From the NCBI GenBank assembly GCA_023410575.1, contig JAEYPP010000004.1:1-20392 (forward strand): 20,392 nucleotides of DNA, read 5' to 3'. The DNA comes from Bacillota bacterium (GTDB lineage Bacteria; Bacillota; Clostridia; Lachnospirales; Lachnospiraceae). The stretch's first letter is position 1. Every line of letters begins with the position of its first letter. A program made the position numbers and the translations under genes. This document shows positions 1 through 7,008 of this stretch, piece after piece. The notes below the pieces were generated by a model, which saw nothing but the letters and a program-made list of their open reading frames with translations, was not told the origin of the DNA and made no database searches.

Positions 1-118
1 TTTGCTATTGTAGTGCGGTTTGAGACCCACACTCATTATAGCAAAGGAGTTTTCTTATGAAAACGCTAGAAGCCATTGGGGTCCACCAGCATAGCTGGTG
101 GTTTATTAAAGATTGCCC
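1..118 (+). other. Structured RNA-like hairpins, possible mobile-element end
   Basis: Two hairpins are seen. The first has TTTGCTAT at 1-8 pairing with ATAGCAAA at 38-45, with inner pairing AGTG-GGT / ACC-CACT. The second is a perfect stem CCACCAGC-AT-AGCTGGTGG around 93-112, followed by TTTATT. Frame 1 is open from base 1 to a TGA at 58-60, so the window may begin inside a gene. Compact hairpins of this kind are typical of right ends of IS200/IS605-like elements and their associated RNAs, but no transposase is inside the window, so this identity is a guess. Confidence 0.3.
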
Positions 119-152
119 TACAAAAAAAGAGGTCCTAAAGATAACTCTTTAG
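57..152 (+). CDS. Possible 31-residue small ORF with strong ribosome binding site
   Basis: An ATG at 57 is preceded by AAAGGAG with 7 nt spacing. The frame runs 31 codons (begins MKTLEAIGVHQ, ends KKEVLKITL) to a TAG at 150-152. The middle of the ORF is the palindrome at 93-112, so its residues may simply reflect a structured RNA. Its last codons lie in the hairpin at 130-158. The ribosome binding site is the only real argument for translation. It could be a leader peptide, a remnant, or chance. Confidence 0.22.
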   Translation: MKTLEAIGVHQHSWWFIKDCPTKKEVLKITL

Positions 153-158
153 ACCTCA
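130..158 (+). terminator. Intrinsic-terminator-like hairpin
   Basis: GAGGTC at 130-135 pairs with GACCTC at 152-157, with further AAAGA/TCTTT pairing inside, giving an 11-12 bp interrupted stem. A T-rich stretch (ACTTTTTG) follows only about 10 nt later, so termination on the plus strand is plausible but not textbook. Confidence 0.4.
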
Positions 159-170
159 TTGTCACAAACT

Positions 171-726
171 TTTTGATGAAGTGAAACTTTTAAACTTTCA
201 GATTCTTAGAACTTCAAACTTCTGTAACTCTAAACTTATAATGATTGATATTATAATACAATTTATGGGAGTTTTCTACGTGCATATTCTTAGAAAATTT
301 TGTACTTCAAGTGTTATTGTTTATACATTTTAGACAAAATTTAACTTATATAGAATATTTCTCTTTGCGATTATCCTATGACATTACCTTTATCACTTTG
401 TAGTTAGTCTTTATATAAGTATATAACATTTTACTATTTTTTCAAATGAACCCAATCTTAAAATATCCTTAGATTGGCATAAAAGATTAATAAAAATGCA
501 TGGTAGTATATGTAAAATAATATAAGTACAGTAAATGTAAAAGATAACTTATAGGAGGGCATTATGTCGATTCTTAATGAATTATAGATGTTAAGTATTA
601 ATATGGTTTACTTGCAAAAATAATCCTTCTATCATAAAAAAAATAATAACAAACCCATAACAATGAGAATGTGAAATGAGTATATCAAGCAATTTATTTT
701 CATACAAATAGGTAAGAATAGAAAGG
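171..726. other. AT-rich gap with one mini-ORF
   Basis: No gene of ordinary size is seen. The one notable item is a strong ribosome binding site (AGGAGGG, about 553-559) placed correctly for an ATG at 564. It opens only a seven-codon frame (MSILNEL, TAG at 585-587), which could be a leader peptide or the start of a decayed gene. A weak -35/-10 pair (TTGCAA at 612-617, TAAAAA at 635-640, 17 nt spacer) could serve the gene at 736. Confidence 0.4.
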
Positions 727-735
727 ATGGTCATT

Positions 736-1116
736 ATGGATAAAAGTAAAATGCCCTTACTCTTATTAGATAACAGTAGTATGATGAATGTGCTTAATAT
801 TGGAGAATTTAAAGTAACAAACTTAACCTTTGAAGAGGCAAGAGCTGTAATTAATATGTTTGACACTGAGAAGTTACTAGTTTGCTTTGCGAACAGAGAT
901 ATCACAGATATTATTTTTAAGTATCTTGAAATTAACCAGAAAGATTACACCTATAAACAGATTCATAATATGAAAGTAGGGCAGGACGGTATTATTTTCA
1001 AATTATATACTACACCTTCAGAAACTCAGCCAGTAATTGTAGCAGAGGATGGCATTGAAGCAAAGAAAATACAAAACATCTATATTTACTGTCAATTTAT
1101 TTCAAGAATATGTTAG
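736..1116 (+). CDS. Small DUF1874/YddF-like protein (tentative)
   Basis: This is a 126-residue protein counted from ATG 736. That start is preferred over ATG 727 because AAAGGA ends about 8 nt before it, whereas 727 overlaps the ribosome binding site. The order of motifs resembles DUF1874 (Bacillus YddF; the viral STIV B116 / AcrIII-1 family): an opening LLLLDNS strand, a FEEARAVIN helix, an LVCFANRDITDII segment, then an IIFKLYT strand. In AcrIII-1 ring nucleases the middle segment carries a catalytic His (GH-x-S-T); here the aligned place reads NRDIT, so the His is missing. The family call is from motif order only. YddF is carried on an integrative element in Bacillus, so a mobile origin is possible. 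An overlapping minus-strand frame (591-905) lacks a ribosome binding site and is judged spurious. Confidence 0.5.
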   Translation: MDKSKMPLLLLDNSSMMNVLNIGEFKVTNLTFEEARAVINMFDTEKLLVCFANRDITDIIFKYLEINQKDYTYKQIHNMKVGQDGIIFKLYTTPSETQPVIVAEDGIEAKKIQNIYIYCQFISRIC

Positions 1117-1217
1117 AATAATGATGATTCAGACTCGCTTTATTGAAGGGTAACCCGATAATGAAGTCTTGTATTGTGTGTGAGTACATAGCACGGATTG
1201 ATGAAAAATCAAAGACA

Positions 1218-1252
1218 TCCCTTGTATATCATAAGGGACGGTTTCGGTTTTA
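1218..1252 (+). terminator. Probable terminator of the DUF1874-like gene
   Basis: TCCCTT at 1218-1223 pairs with AAGGGA at 1233-1238, and a T-rich tail CGGTTTCGGTTTT follows. It lies about 100 nt behind the stop codon on the coding strand. The T-run is interrupted, so efficiency is uncertain. Confidence 0.4.
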
Positions 1253-1264
1253 GAACAAGATTAC

Positions 1265-1308
1265 AATAGCACTAAGTATAACTTTTTTTAGCTATGCTTA
1301 GTGCTATT
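1265..1308. repeat. 18-bp inverted repeat with T-rich loop
   Basis: The arms at 1265-1282 (starting AATAGCACTAAG) and 1291-1308 (ending CTTAGTGCTATT) pair over 18 positions with two exceptions that can wobble on one strand. The 8-nt loop is TTTTTTTA. It lies between two convergent genes, so it may act as a bidirectional terminator, though the T-run sits in the loop rather than after the stem. Confidence 0.6.
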
Positions 1309-1449
1309 AATTAATAAGGTTAGAATCAAATTATAAGAATATTATACTACTTCGTAGTTACGTACCATTAAAGATTTTTAAACCAATTGAGATTGATTTG
1401 TAACACATGAAATAAACTTCCCTAAAATCTATATTAGATTCTGTTTTTA

Positions 1450-2730
1450 TTATGACTGACTTAATTTATCTATTAATAACTTTACTGCTTTCTTAGTAAT
1501 TGAACGATAAAAATAATCATATCGGTAGAACATATATCCAGAAACCGAACCACTATTTTGACAGAAGTTTACCATATCTACTAGAATATTAGGATTATTC
1601 TTAAATTCAGGTTCTTCTGTCGTACCTACCTTGTAGACTGGAATACCAATATATAAATCTACGCGATTGGTTTTTAAGAGAGCTTTCCAACGTTTTACTG
1701 TTTTATCGAATGGATAGATACTATGATTAAATCCCCAATAAATCTGAGGACAGATATAATCAACATACCCTGCTTTTCCCATCCATGTCTTGATATCAAC
1801 ATAATACCGGTCATCCATTAATAACGTATCCAAGTATCCTCCTGGACTAATACCAAATACAATTTTCGAATCTACCTTCTTAATGTCATTATATAGGTTC
1901 TTAATCAACCAATTAACGTTACGTCTTCTCCACTTTGCAATGGAAAGAACATTTTTGACACCTTTATCTTTACAATCAGTAACATATTTCTGATATTCGG
2001 GAGCATCAAATAATTTCTTATAATTGCTTCCTAAGGTTGGATAAAAATAGTCATCAAAGTGAATTCCATCTACATCATAGTTTTGAACTATTTCCTTAAC
2101 ACCTTTTCGAATTAATTTTCGAACGACAACGCTACCGGGATTGTAGTATAAGTTGCCTCCATAAGATAAGATATATCGATCATTACCCTTGTACTTATCT
2201 GTCAACCATTTGCGGGCAGGATTATTGGCAGCAAGTGTTGTAATATCAGTATTCGACAGCGTTACGCGGTAAGGATTTATCCAAGCATGGAACTGTAAAC
2301 CACGTTTGTGTGCTTCAGTAACCATGATCTCCAATGGATCAAATCCCGGATACTTACCCTGTGTTCCCGAACAGTACTTTGACCAAGGGAAGTAACTCGA
2401 TTTATACATCGCATCCCCAAATGGACGAACATGTACAACAACTGCATTCATTCCCTGCGCTACTACATTATTAAACATCTTCGTTATTTGAGTTTGAAAT
2501 TCTTTTTTTGTATATCCAGTAGATTTGAATTCCAGATATGAAATCCATACTGCTTTCAATTCCTTCGTCTTAGAAGTAGTATAAATTTCAGTAGCCTTCC
2601 CATTACCGAAATGCTCCTCGGCATATACTGGCACTGCAACAATACCAGTAATAAAACAAATCATTAACATAACTGCTATGATTTGTCTCATCATTCGTCT
2701 CATCATTCGACTCATCATTTGCTTCAACAT
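1450..2730 (-). CDS. Secreted GHL10-type glycoside hydrolase-like protein
   Basis: This 426-residue protein has a signal peptide (basic N-region, hydrophobic core about 17-34, likely cut after VYA at 37). The rest fits the glycosyl-hydrolase-like 10 family (PF02638, formerly DUF187), a TIM-barrel group of exported proteins thought to act on glycans. Supporting motifs are KAVWISYLE (59-67), HVRPFGDA (100-107), FHAWINPYR (147-155), DGIHFDDYFYP (221-231), FGISPGGYLD (292-301) and DYICPQIYWGF (324-334). Substrate cannot be read; cell wall or extracellular polysaccharide is the usual assumption. The start is supported by AGGGGAA 7-10 nt upstream. The first 16 residues are four units of a 4-residue repeat (MLKQ, MMSR, MMRR, MMRQ). 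The gene stands alone. Confidence 0.88.
   Translation of the reverse strand: MLKQMMSRMMRRMMRQIIAVMLMICFITGIVAVPVYAEEHFGNGKATEIYTTSKTKELKAVWISYLEFKSTGYTKKEFQTQITKMFNNVVAQGMNAVVVHVRPFGDAMYKSSYFPWSKYCSGTQGKYPGFDPLEIMVTEAHKRGLQFHAWINPYRVTLSNTDITTLAANNPARKWLTDKYKGNDRYILSYGGNLYYNPGSVVVRKLIRKGVKEIVQNYDVDGIHFDDYFYPTLGSNYKKLFDAPEYQKYVTDCKDKGVKNVLSIAKWRRRNVNWLIKNLYNDIKKVDSKIVFGISPGGYLDTLLMDDRYYVDIKTWMGKAGYVDYICPQIYWGFNHSIYPFDKTVKRWKALLKTNRVDLYIGIPVYKVGTTEEPEFKNNPNILVDMVNFCQNSGSVSGYMFYRYDYFYRSITKKAVKLLIDKLSQS
2683..2730 (-). repeat. Four 12-bp tandem repeats at the start of the secreted hydrolase gene
   Basis: Three near-identical 12-bp units (plus strand consensus TCGTCTCATCAT) at 2683-2718 and one diverged unit at 2719-2730 encode the first 16 codons. 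The array begins at the start codon and makes up the basic part of the signal peptide. Confidence 0.85.
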
Positions 2731-2900
2731 AATTATGTTCCCCTATAATATCAATTTGCTAAGAATGTAAGTGTACTAACTCAACCTAAGAAAGTATTAA
2801 CATACATTCTATCTATAAAAGTTTATTGTATTTTTACATGCTTTTCCACAGGGGAAAATTGGATATTATTATGGAATCTCTTTTTCTGAAAATAAAAAAA

Positions 2901-2941
2901 GAGACAAGGCACTATGAAATCATCATGGCGACCTGTCCCAT
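2901..2941 (-). repeat. Dispersed hairpin repeat, copy 1, acting as a terminator
   Basis: This 41-nt element matches a second copy at 4918-4959. Read on the minus strand it forms an outer stem GGGACAGG / CTTGTCTC with wobble pairs and an inner ATGA/TCAT stem. It is followed by a T-run (about 2894-2900). It lies 51-91 nt behind the stop of the lipoprotein gene, so it probably terminates that transcript. Confidence 0.6.
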
Positions 2942-2991
2942 TTCTAAATGGTGCACATTAATATGCTGTAATAGCAAATATCCCCTCTGTC

Positions 2992-3846
2992 CTAATCAGC
3001 AGTTGGATAGCAAAATACAATTCGATCCAATTTACTATTCTTAATGAGCAATATAAGTGCTTTTGCAAGAGGGTCCTCAAATTTATCTTGATCAGAGTAT
3101 ATGATCATAGCTTGTGAATACTCAGAATAATAATCATCAGGTTTAAAACTTTCAAGAATAGGTTTTATAAGTTCTGAATCTGCACCATCAATATCGTATA
3201 TACTCCTATCACCATAGTTACTTATTATCTCCTCTGTCGTCATACCAACCTTTATGCCACAGTCCAGTGGAAAGTTTTCGTTCGTTATATCAAATCGAAA
3301 TACAGTATCCGTATCTTCTACTTCTCTATCTTCCTCACCTAGACTCAATTCACACTCAAATCCATCATAGACTAATACTTTATAATGCCAAAAATAGTCC
3401 TCCTCTGTAGCTGGTGGATTGATTTTATATTCATTCATATTCGTAGGATTTCCAAAATCTTTTGTTAATTGGGAGTATGTACTATCAAGAATAGGCTTAT
3501 TAATGATATAGATATCTTTTTCACCAAATGTAAAAGGTTCCGTATGTTCGTTAATGAAGGCTTGACTTTCTATCTCAACTTCTTCTTCACTATCTTCGTT
3601 TTCTGTTACTTCTTCGCTTTCTGTTACTTCTTCATTCTCCGTTACTTCTTTGTTCTCTGTTACTTCTTTATTCTCTGTAACTTCTTTATTCTCTGTAACT
3701 TCTTTATTCTCAATACTTAATTCTTTTTCGTCTTTTTTAGAAGAAGAATTACTACTACATCCAGCAAAACACATGCTTAATAGAGATAGTATTGCAAAAA
3801 TCTTAATCCTGTTTCTTTTTGTTATTTCTAATGGTAAGTTTTTCAT
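2992..3846 (-). CDS. Lipoprotein with acidic hexapeptide repeat
   Basis: This 284-residue predicted lipoprotein has a basic N-region, a hydrophobic stretch 15-29 and a lipobox ending in Cys30 (CFAGC), so it should be lipid-anchored outside the membrane. A Ser/Lys linker is followed by six hexads (ENKEVT x4, ENEEVT, ESEEVT; residues 46-81) and an acidic run (82-93): a flexible, highly charged spacer. The folded part (about 100-284) has an LGEED segment and DCGIKVGMTTEEIISNYG, which resembles the short G-M-T...Y-G turn of BamE/BLIP-like folds. That likeness is a weak inference and function is unknown. The start is supported by AAGGAG about 10 nt upstream. The hairpin repeat at 2901-2941 probably ends the transcript. 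Confidence 0.8.
   Translation of the reverse strand: MKNLPLEITKRNRIKIFAILSLLSMCFAGCSSNSSSKKDEKELSIENKEVTENKEVTENKEVTENKEVTENEEVTESEEVTENEDSEEEVEIESQAFINEHTEPFTFGEKDIYIINKPILDSTYSQLTKDFGNPTNMNEYKINPPATEEDYFWHYKVLVYDGFECELSLGEEDREVEDTDTVFRFDITNENFPLDCGIKVGMTTEEIISNYGDRSIYDIDGADSELIKPILESFKPDDYYSEYSQAMIIYSDQDKFEDPLAKALILLIKNSKLDRIVFCYPTAD
3604..3711 (-). repeat. Six 18-bp tandem repeats coding for E-N/S-K/E-E-V-T
   Basis: Six consecutive 18-bp units encode residues 46-81 of the lipoprotein. The four units nearest the N-terminus are almost identical in DNA; the two downstream ones have diverged. This gradient suggests recent expansion at one side. Confidence 0.85.
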
Positions 3847-3972
3847 CTAATCATGACTCCTTTTGATCGAAATATAGTATCTCTTTTCATTCGCCTTATT
3901 AATAACTGTATTAACCCTCTTATACTAACCCAAATATGACTCATCATCAGCTAAATACGGACTAAGAGCATT

Positions 3973-4827
3973 TCAAAACTCATGTTCATGTGCTTTAAAG
4001 AAATCAAAATAAGTTCGTACATTTTCTAAATTAGTCCACCGTTCTATTTCCACAGGATTACGATCCAAATTATAGATTCTTGCACTTTTCATAGAAAGTA
4101 AAAACGGTGAATGAGTTGATATAATAAACTGGCATCCAAAAAATCTTGCAGATTCTTCTAAGTAATTCATCAATTCGATCTGTCGTTTTGGCGAAAGACT
4201 ATTTTCTGGCTCATCTAATAAATACAGCCCATCTTCTTCAAATTTCTCAGTAAAATAACGAAATGCACTTTCCCCATTAGAGTATTCCCGTATGTTATCC
4301 ATCATTTTACTTTTTACGTATCGAGACTGGGTTGTCCTTCGCGAGTTGTTCACTTTCTTTAGTTGCTCATAGTCCGCCATTGTTCTCATCTGGAACTTGG
4401 AATATTTTGCTTCTAAATACTCTTCAAATAACTCTTCCCTCTTTAGATCAATTCCTTCATTCAGATTACGGATATTTAGCATATAATCAAAGACATCATC
4501 ACTTGTAATAATCCTACTGTTTTCAGGTATTTCCTCTTCTATACTCATATCACACAACTTCACATAATCTGGGAAAAAATTCGATTTATTATAAATACAC
4601 TCTCTACGTAAGCCTATCTTTTCAGCAATCACGTTCAGAGCTGTCGATTTTCCAGAACCATTCCCACCATATAAAGTAGTTATCGTGTCAAACTCCAACC
4701 TATGCAGATCATTCTTGGACAAAACTTTAAACGGATAAAAAGTATCGTAACATGTTCTTTTAATATCCATAATAAAATCCAGTTCTAGATCCTCGTTTGG
4801 ATACGTAAAACTTTTTAAATAAATCAT
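3973..4827 (-). CDS. Stand-alone ABC/AAA_21-type ATPase
   Basis: This 284-residue soluble ATPase has an ABC-type core: Walker A GGNGSGKST (54-62), a signature-like SNGES (183-187), Walker B LYLLDEPE (201-208) with the catalytic Glu, and the H-loop His in IISTHSPFLLS (His239). The insert between Walker A and the signature (about 65-180) is charged and helical. No membrane segment is present and no transporter or nuclease partner is adjacent. It belongs with the small 'predicted ATPase' group (AAA_21/PF13304-like), some members of which serve in phage-defence or repair systems. No such neighbour is seen here, so the role is left open. The start is supported by AGGAGG 7 nt upstream. Confidence 0.85.
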   Translation of the reverse strand: MIYLKSFTYPNEDLELDFIMDIKRTCYDTFYPFKVLSKNDLHRLEFDTITTLYGGNGSGKSTALNVIAEKIGLRRECIYNKSNFFPDYVKLCDMSIEEEIPENSRIITSDDVFDYMLNIRNLNEGIDLKREELFEEYLEAKYSKFQMRTMADYEQLKKVNNSRRTTQSRYVKSKMMDNIREYSNGESAFRYFTEKFEEDGLYLLDEPENSLSPKRQIELMNYLEESARFFGCQFIISTHSPFLLSMKSARIYNLDRNPVEIERWTNLENVRTYFDFFKAHEHEF

Positions 4828-4917
4828 ATTTGTCCTCCTATCTTTTGATTATCTAGTTACTTAGAAGGCAAGATTTTTACCTCTATTCTCCACTAATGCC
4901 ATACTTGGCACACAAAT

Positions 4918-4959
4918 GAGACAAGCCACTATGAAATTAATCATTGAAACCTGTCCCAT
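4918..4959 (-). repeat. Dispersed hairpin repeat, copy 2
   Basis: This 42-nt copy of the element at 2901-2941 shares GAGACAAG, CACTATGAAAT and ACCTGTCCCAT at the same spacing. It lies 82-123 nt behind the stop of the truncated metallohydrolase. Unlike copy 1 it has no following T-run, so the conserved part is the element and not merely a terminator. Confidence 0.65.
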
Positions 4960-5040
4960 CACATTTAATCCTTTTCGATACTAAAAATATATCATAGTTG
5001 ACAATGACACGCCATTTCACTTAGTTTTTGTTATAACAAC

Positions 5041-5367
5041 TTATAGTTCAACTATGGTACTTGTTCTTAACTGCTGCAACCGTTCTCCTAGTACCCCTTT
5101 CAATATGTTATAGGCAGGATTACCAGTACAATGGCCAGTATAGATTTGTTTAACATCCAACTCTAATAGCTTGTTGCCTAATGCTCTCACATCCTCAGAT
5201 TTTCCCCTCATAAATTTAGGTCCTAAACTCCCCATTAGATGAAATCCACCAATCATAGCCAAAATCTTCTTTTCAGGGAATGATATCATAACGTCATCAA
5301 CAACGTTATCAACACCCCCATGGCAGCAACTATTTATAATAACTAAACCAGTCACTCCTTCAAACAC
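5041..5367 (-). pseudogene. 5'-truncated metallo-beta-lactamase-fold hydrolase (C-terminal part)
   Basis: The frame keeps 108 residues that match the C-terminal half of COG1237 proteins (MBL-fold, dihydropteridine-type phosphate synthase-like). GLVIINSCCHGGVDNVV, KILAMIGGFHL and IYTGHCTGNPA correspond to conserved family segments. Full-length members are about 250-290 residues and carry the HxHxDH metal site in the N-terminal half, which is missing here. The best start is a GTG at 5367; a TAA lies three codons before it, and only 56 bp separate it from the methyltransferase stop. Without the HxHxDH site it should be inactive. A deletion remnant is the simplest reading. Confidence 0.7.
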
Positions 5368-5423
5368 TAAACTTTGTTAGTTTGGTTTGCATTTCAAATC
5401 CAATTCACTTGAAGCATTTCAAA

Positions 5424-6095
5424 TCACTTTACTCCATAGATTCCCATTTGCATATAGCTATACCAAAAGACATGCACTTTTTTAAAGCCTACTTTCTTTA
5501 ATAATTTTATGTGTTGTGCCACAGTTAGCGGAAAATAATTAACCCCGCATCTTGCATTATGTGCTTTCGCCTCTTCCTTTGATTTTCCATGCCTTTGCTG
5601 GTATCTTCCCCATCTTAATAGTTCTGATTGCTTCACTTCTTCTTCCTCTGGCACTACATTCTCAAAATTAAGATAGATTCCTCCCTTCTTCAATGCACGG
5701 TACACGTATTCGGTTGCTCTTATTCGGTCTTCTTCTTGCATATAATGATGAGATTGTATTGCTGTAACAACATCAAACCTATCTTTGTAATTAATCGAGG
5801 TAGAACTAGAGCATATGTATTCAATGCTCTCATCCTTTAGCTTTTCTCTCGCTTGTTCAAGCATCTGTTCTGAAGGATCAACGAGAACAAACTTAACATC
5901 AGAGAAGATTTTTAAAGCCAGCTTTTCCATATGTCCTGTACCACATCCTAAATCAAGCCAGTCCATTTCGGAAAAACCACACTGTTCAACAACATCTAAT
6001 ATCTGACGATAAAATTCTGTATAGTATGGGATTGTATTGTTAATCTGCTCATCATATTCTTTTGCCGCTATAGGTGTTGTATTATCATTAACCAT
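5424..6095 (-). CDS. Class I SAM-dependent methyltransferase
   Basis: This 223-residue soluble protein has the Rossmann methyltransferase core: motif I LDLGCGTG (47-54), an acidic residue for the SAM ribose at Asp73 in VLVDPSEQMLEQAREKL, motif II/IV FDVVTAIQSHHYM, and a post-motif YRALKKGGIYLNFENV. It fits Methyltransf_11/25-type small-molecule methyltransferases; the substrate is not readable. Length is normal for the group. The start is supported by GGAGG 6 nt upstream. It lies 56 bp upstream of the truncated metallohydrolase on the same strand and may once have been co-transcribed with it. On the other side is the metA remnant. Confidence 0.88.
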   Translation of the reverse strand: MVNDNTTPIAAKEYDEQINNTIPYYTEFYRQILDVVEQCGFSEMDWLDLGCGTGHMEKLALKIFSDVKFVLVDPSEQMLEQAREKLKDESIEYICSSSTSINYKDRFDVVTAIQSHHYMQEEDRIRATEYVYRALKKGGIYLNFENVVPEEEEVKQSELLRWGRYQQRHGKSKEEAKAHNARCGVNYFPLTVAQHIKLLKKVGFKKVHVFWYSYMQMGIYGVK

Positions 6096-6169
6096 TTTTT
6101 CCTCCGTATTTCATCAGACATAATATATTTTAAGTATATATCAGATAAATTGTAAATTCCAGATATTTT

Positions 6170-6357
6170 CCAAAGATAAAGATATCCTTTCCACCTTTAC
6201 CAAGCACGATAAACACACCAGCTTCATTTGATTCTGCAAGAATCGTCAAATCCACATACGAATGGCTCTTTGCGATGAGCAACTAGATGCTCGAAGACTC
6301 CAAACATCTTCTTATCCAATCCTTGCTTAGAATTTTGCAATGATAATACAGTCCTGC
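6170..6357 (-). pseudogene. metA: Decayed fragment of metA (homoserine acyltransferase)
   Basis: Read on the minus strand, the segment gives, in order, AGLYYH, then after a frameshift LDKKMFGVFEH, then HRKEPFVCGFDD, then after a second frame change LTILAESNEAGVFI and KDIFIFG. The intact MetA in this window has AGLYYH, LDHKIFGIYRH, KRREPLVRGFDD, LTILAESEEAGVFI and SRIYVMG in the same order. About 25 residues between GFDD and LTIL are missing. Both flanks can be read through the same 12 bases (GATTTGACGATT), which marks the deletion junction. N-terminal and C-terminal parts of the gene are absent. The fragment cannot make an enzyme. Confidence 0.8.
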
Positions 6358-6385
6358 AGAGAAGCCTGTCTCTTCTCTGTTTTTT
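6357..6385 (+). terminator. Plus-strand intrinsic terminator with no obvious gene
   Basis: CAGAGAAG at 6357-6364 pairs perfectly with CTTCTCTG at 6372-6379, with a 7-nt loop, followed by six T. The form is canonical but works only on the plus strand. No plus-strand gene is found upstream for more than 5 kb, so it may belong to a vanished gene, a small RNA, or a chance structure at the border of the metA remnant. Confidence 0.6.
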
Positions 6386-6444
6386 GGGATGAGGTACATC
6401 TTCTGCAAATACTGCATTTTTAATAACATAACCGCCAAAATCAA

Positions 6445-7008
6445 CTACTCTGTAGGTAATTGGCTTATATCTTCTACCTTACCTATGGGAGCACTGAATA
6501 CGAAACCAGTATATTCACCTAAGCCTATTGCCTTTACCATAATAAATTTATCGATATCTTCTTCATTAAGTAGGTAAGTCTTATCTGTTGCTCCCGGAAT
6601 ATCTTCGTATCCTTGTTCTTCCCAATCTGATCTTAACCACTGATAAGACACGGTGGCTCCTGTAGGTTCTATTTCACCTGCTGTTAATTCTTTTCCAACC
6701 ATGGCTGTACCCATGATATCCTCTATGGAGTTCAATTCCTGTGGATTCACCCTACCTAGAGGAGCACTGGTTATACTGCCAGTATATTTACCTATGCCCG
6801 TTACCTTTACCTTAATAAATTGATCGATATCTTCTTCATTAAGTAGGTAAGTCTTATCTGTTGCTCCCGGAATATCTTCGTATCCTTGTTCTTCCGTATT
6901 TGATCTTAACCACTGATAAGACACGGTGGCTTCTGTAGGTTCTATTTCACCTGCTGTTAATTCTTCTCCAACCATGGCTGTACCCATGATATCCTCTATG
7001 GAAATTAA
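6445..7008 (-). repeat. Tandem 273-bp coding duplication
   Basis: Two copies, 6736-7008 and about 6445-6735, encode the C-terminal domains of the surface protein. Long stretches are identical in DNA at an offset of exactly 273 bp (for example TCGATATCTTCTTCATTAAG at 6551 and 6824), which points to a recent duplication or gene conversion. Confidence 0.88.

Larger units (their letters stand above)
1117..1449. other. Gap between convergent genes with several hairpins
   Basis: No ORF is supported. Three inverted repeats lie in a row: GGGT-A-ACCC (about 1148-1156), TCCCTT/AAGGGA (1218-1238) and a long hairpin at 1265-1308. The stretch 1145-1240 does not look like random AT-rich spacer but matches no RNA family I can name. 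Confidence 0.4.

Noticed and set aside
591..905. Minus-strand 104-codon frame opposite the DUF1874-like gene
   Set aside because: It starts at a GTG without a ribosome binding site and lies mostly opposite a plus-strand frame that has one.
1130..1250. Group II intron end
   Set aside because: No domain V hairpin with AGC triad and no intron reverse transcriptase is found.
3973..4827. Phage-defence ATPase (for example OLD or Gabija-like)
   Set aside because: It is a stand-alone ATPase with no nuclease, TOPRIM domain or partner gene adjacent; the context does not support a defence call.
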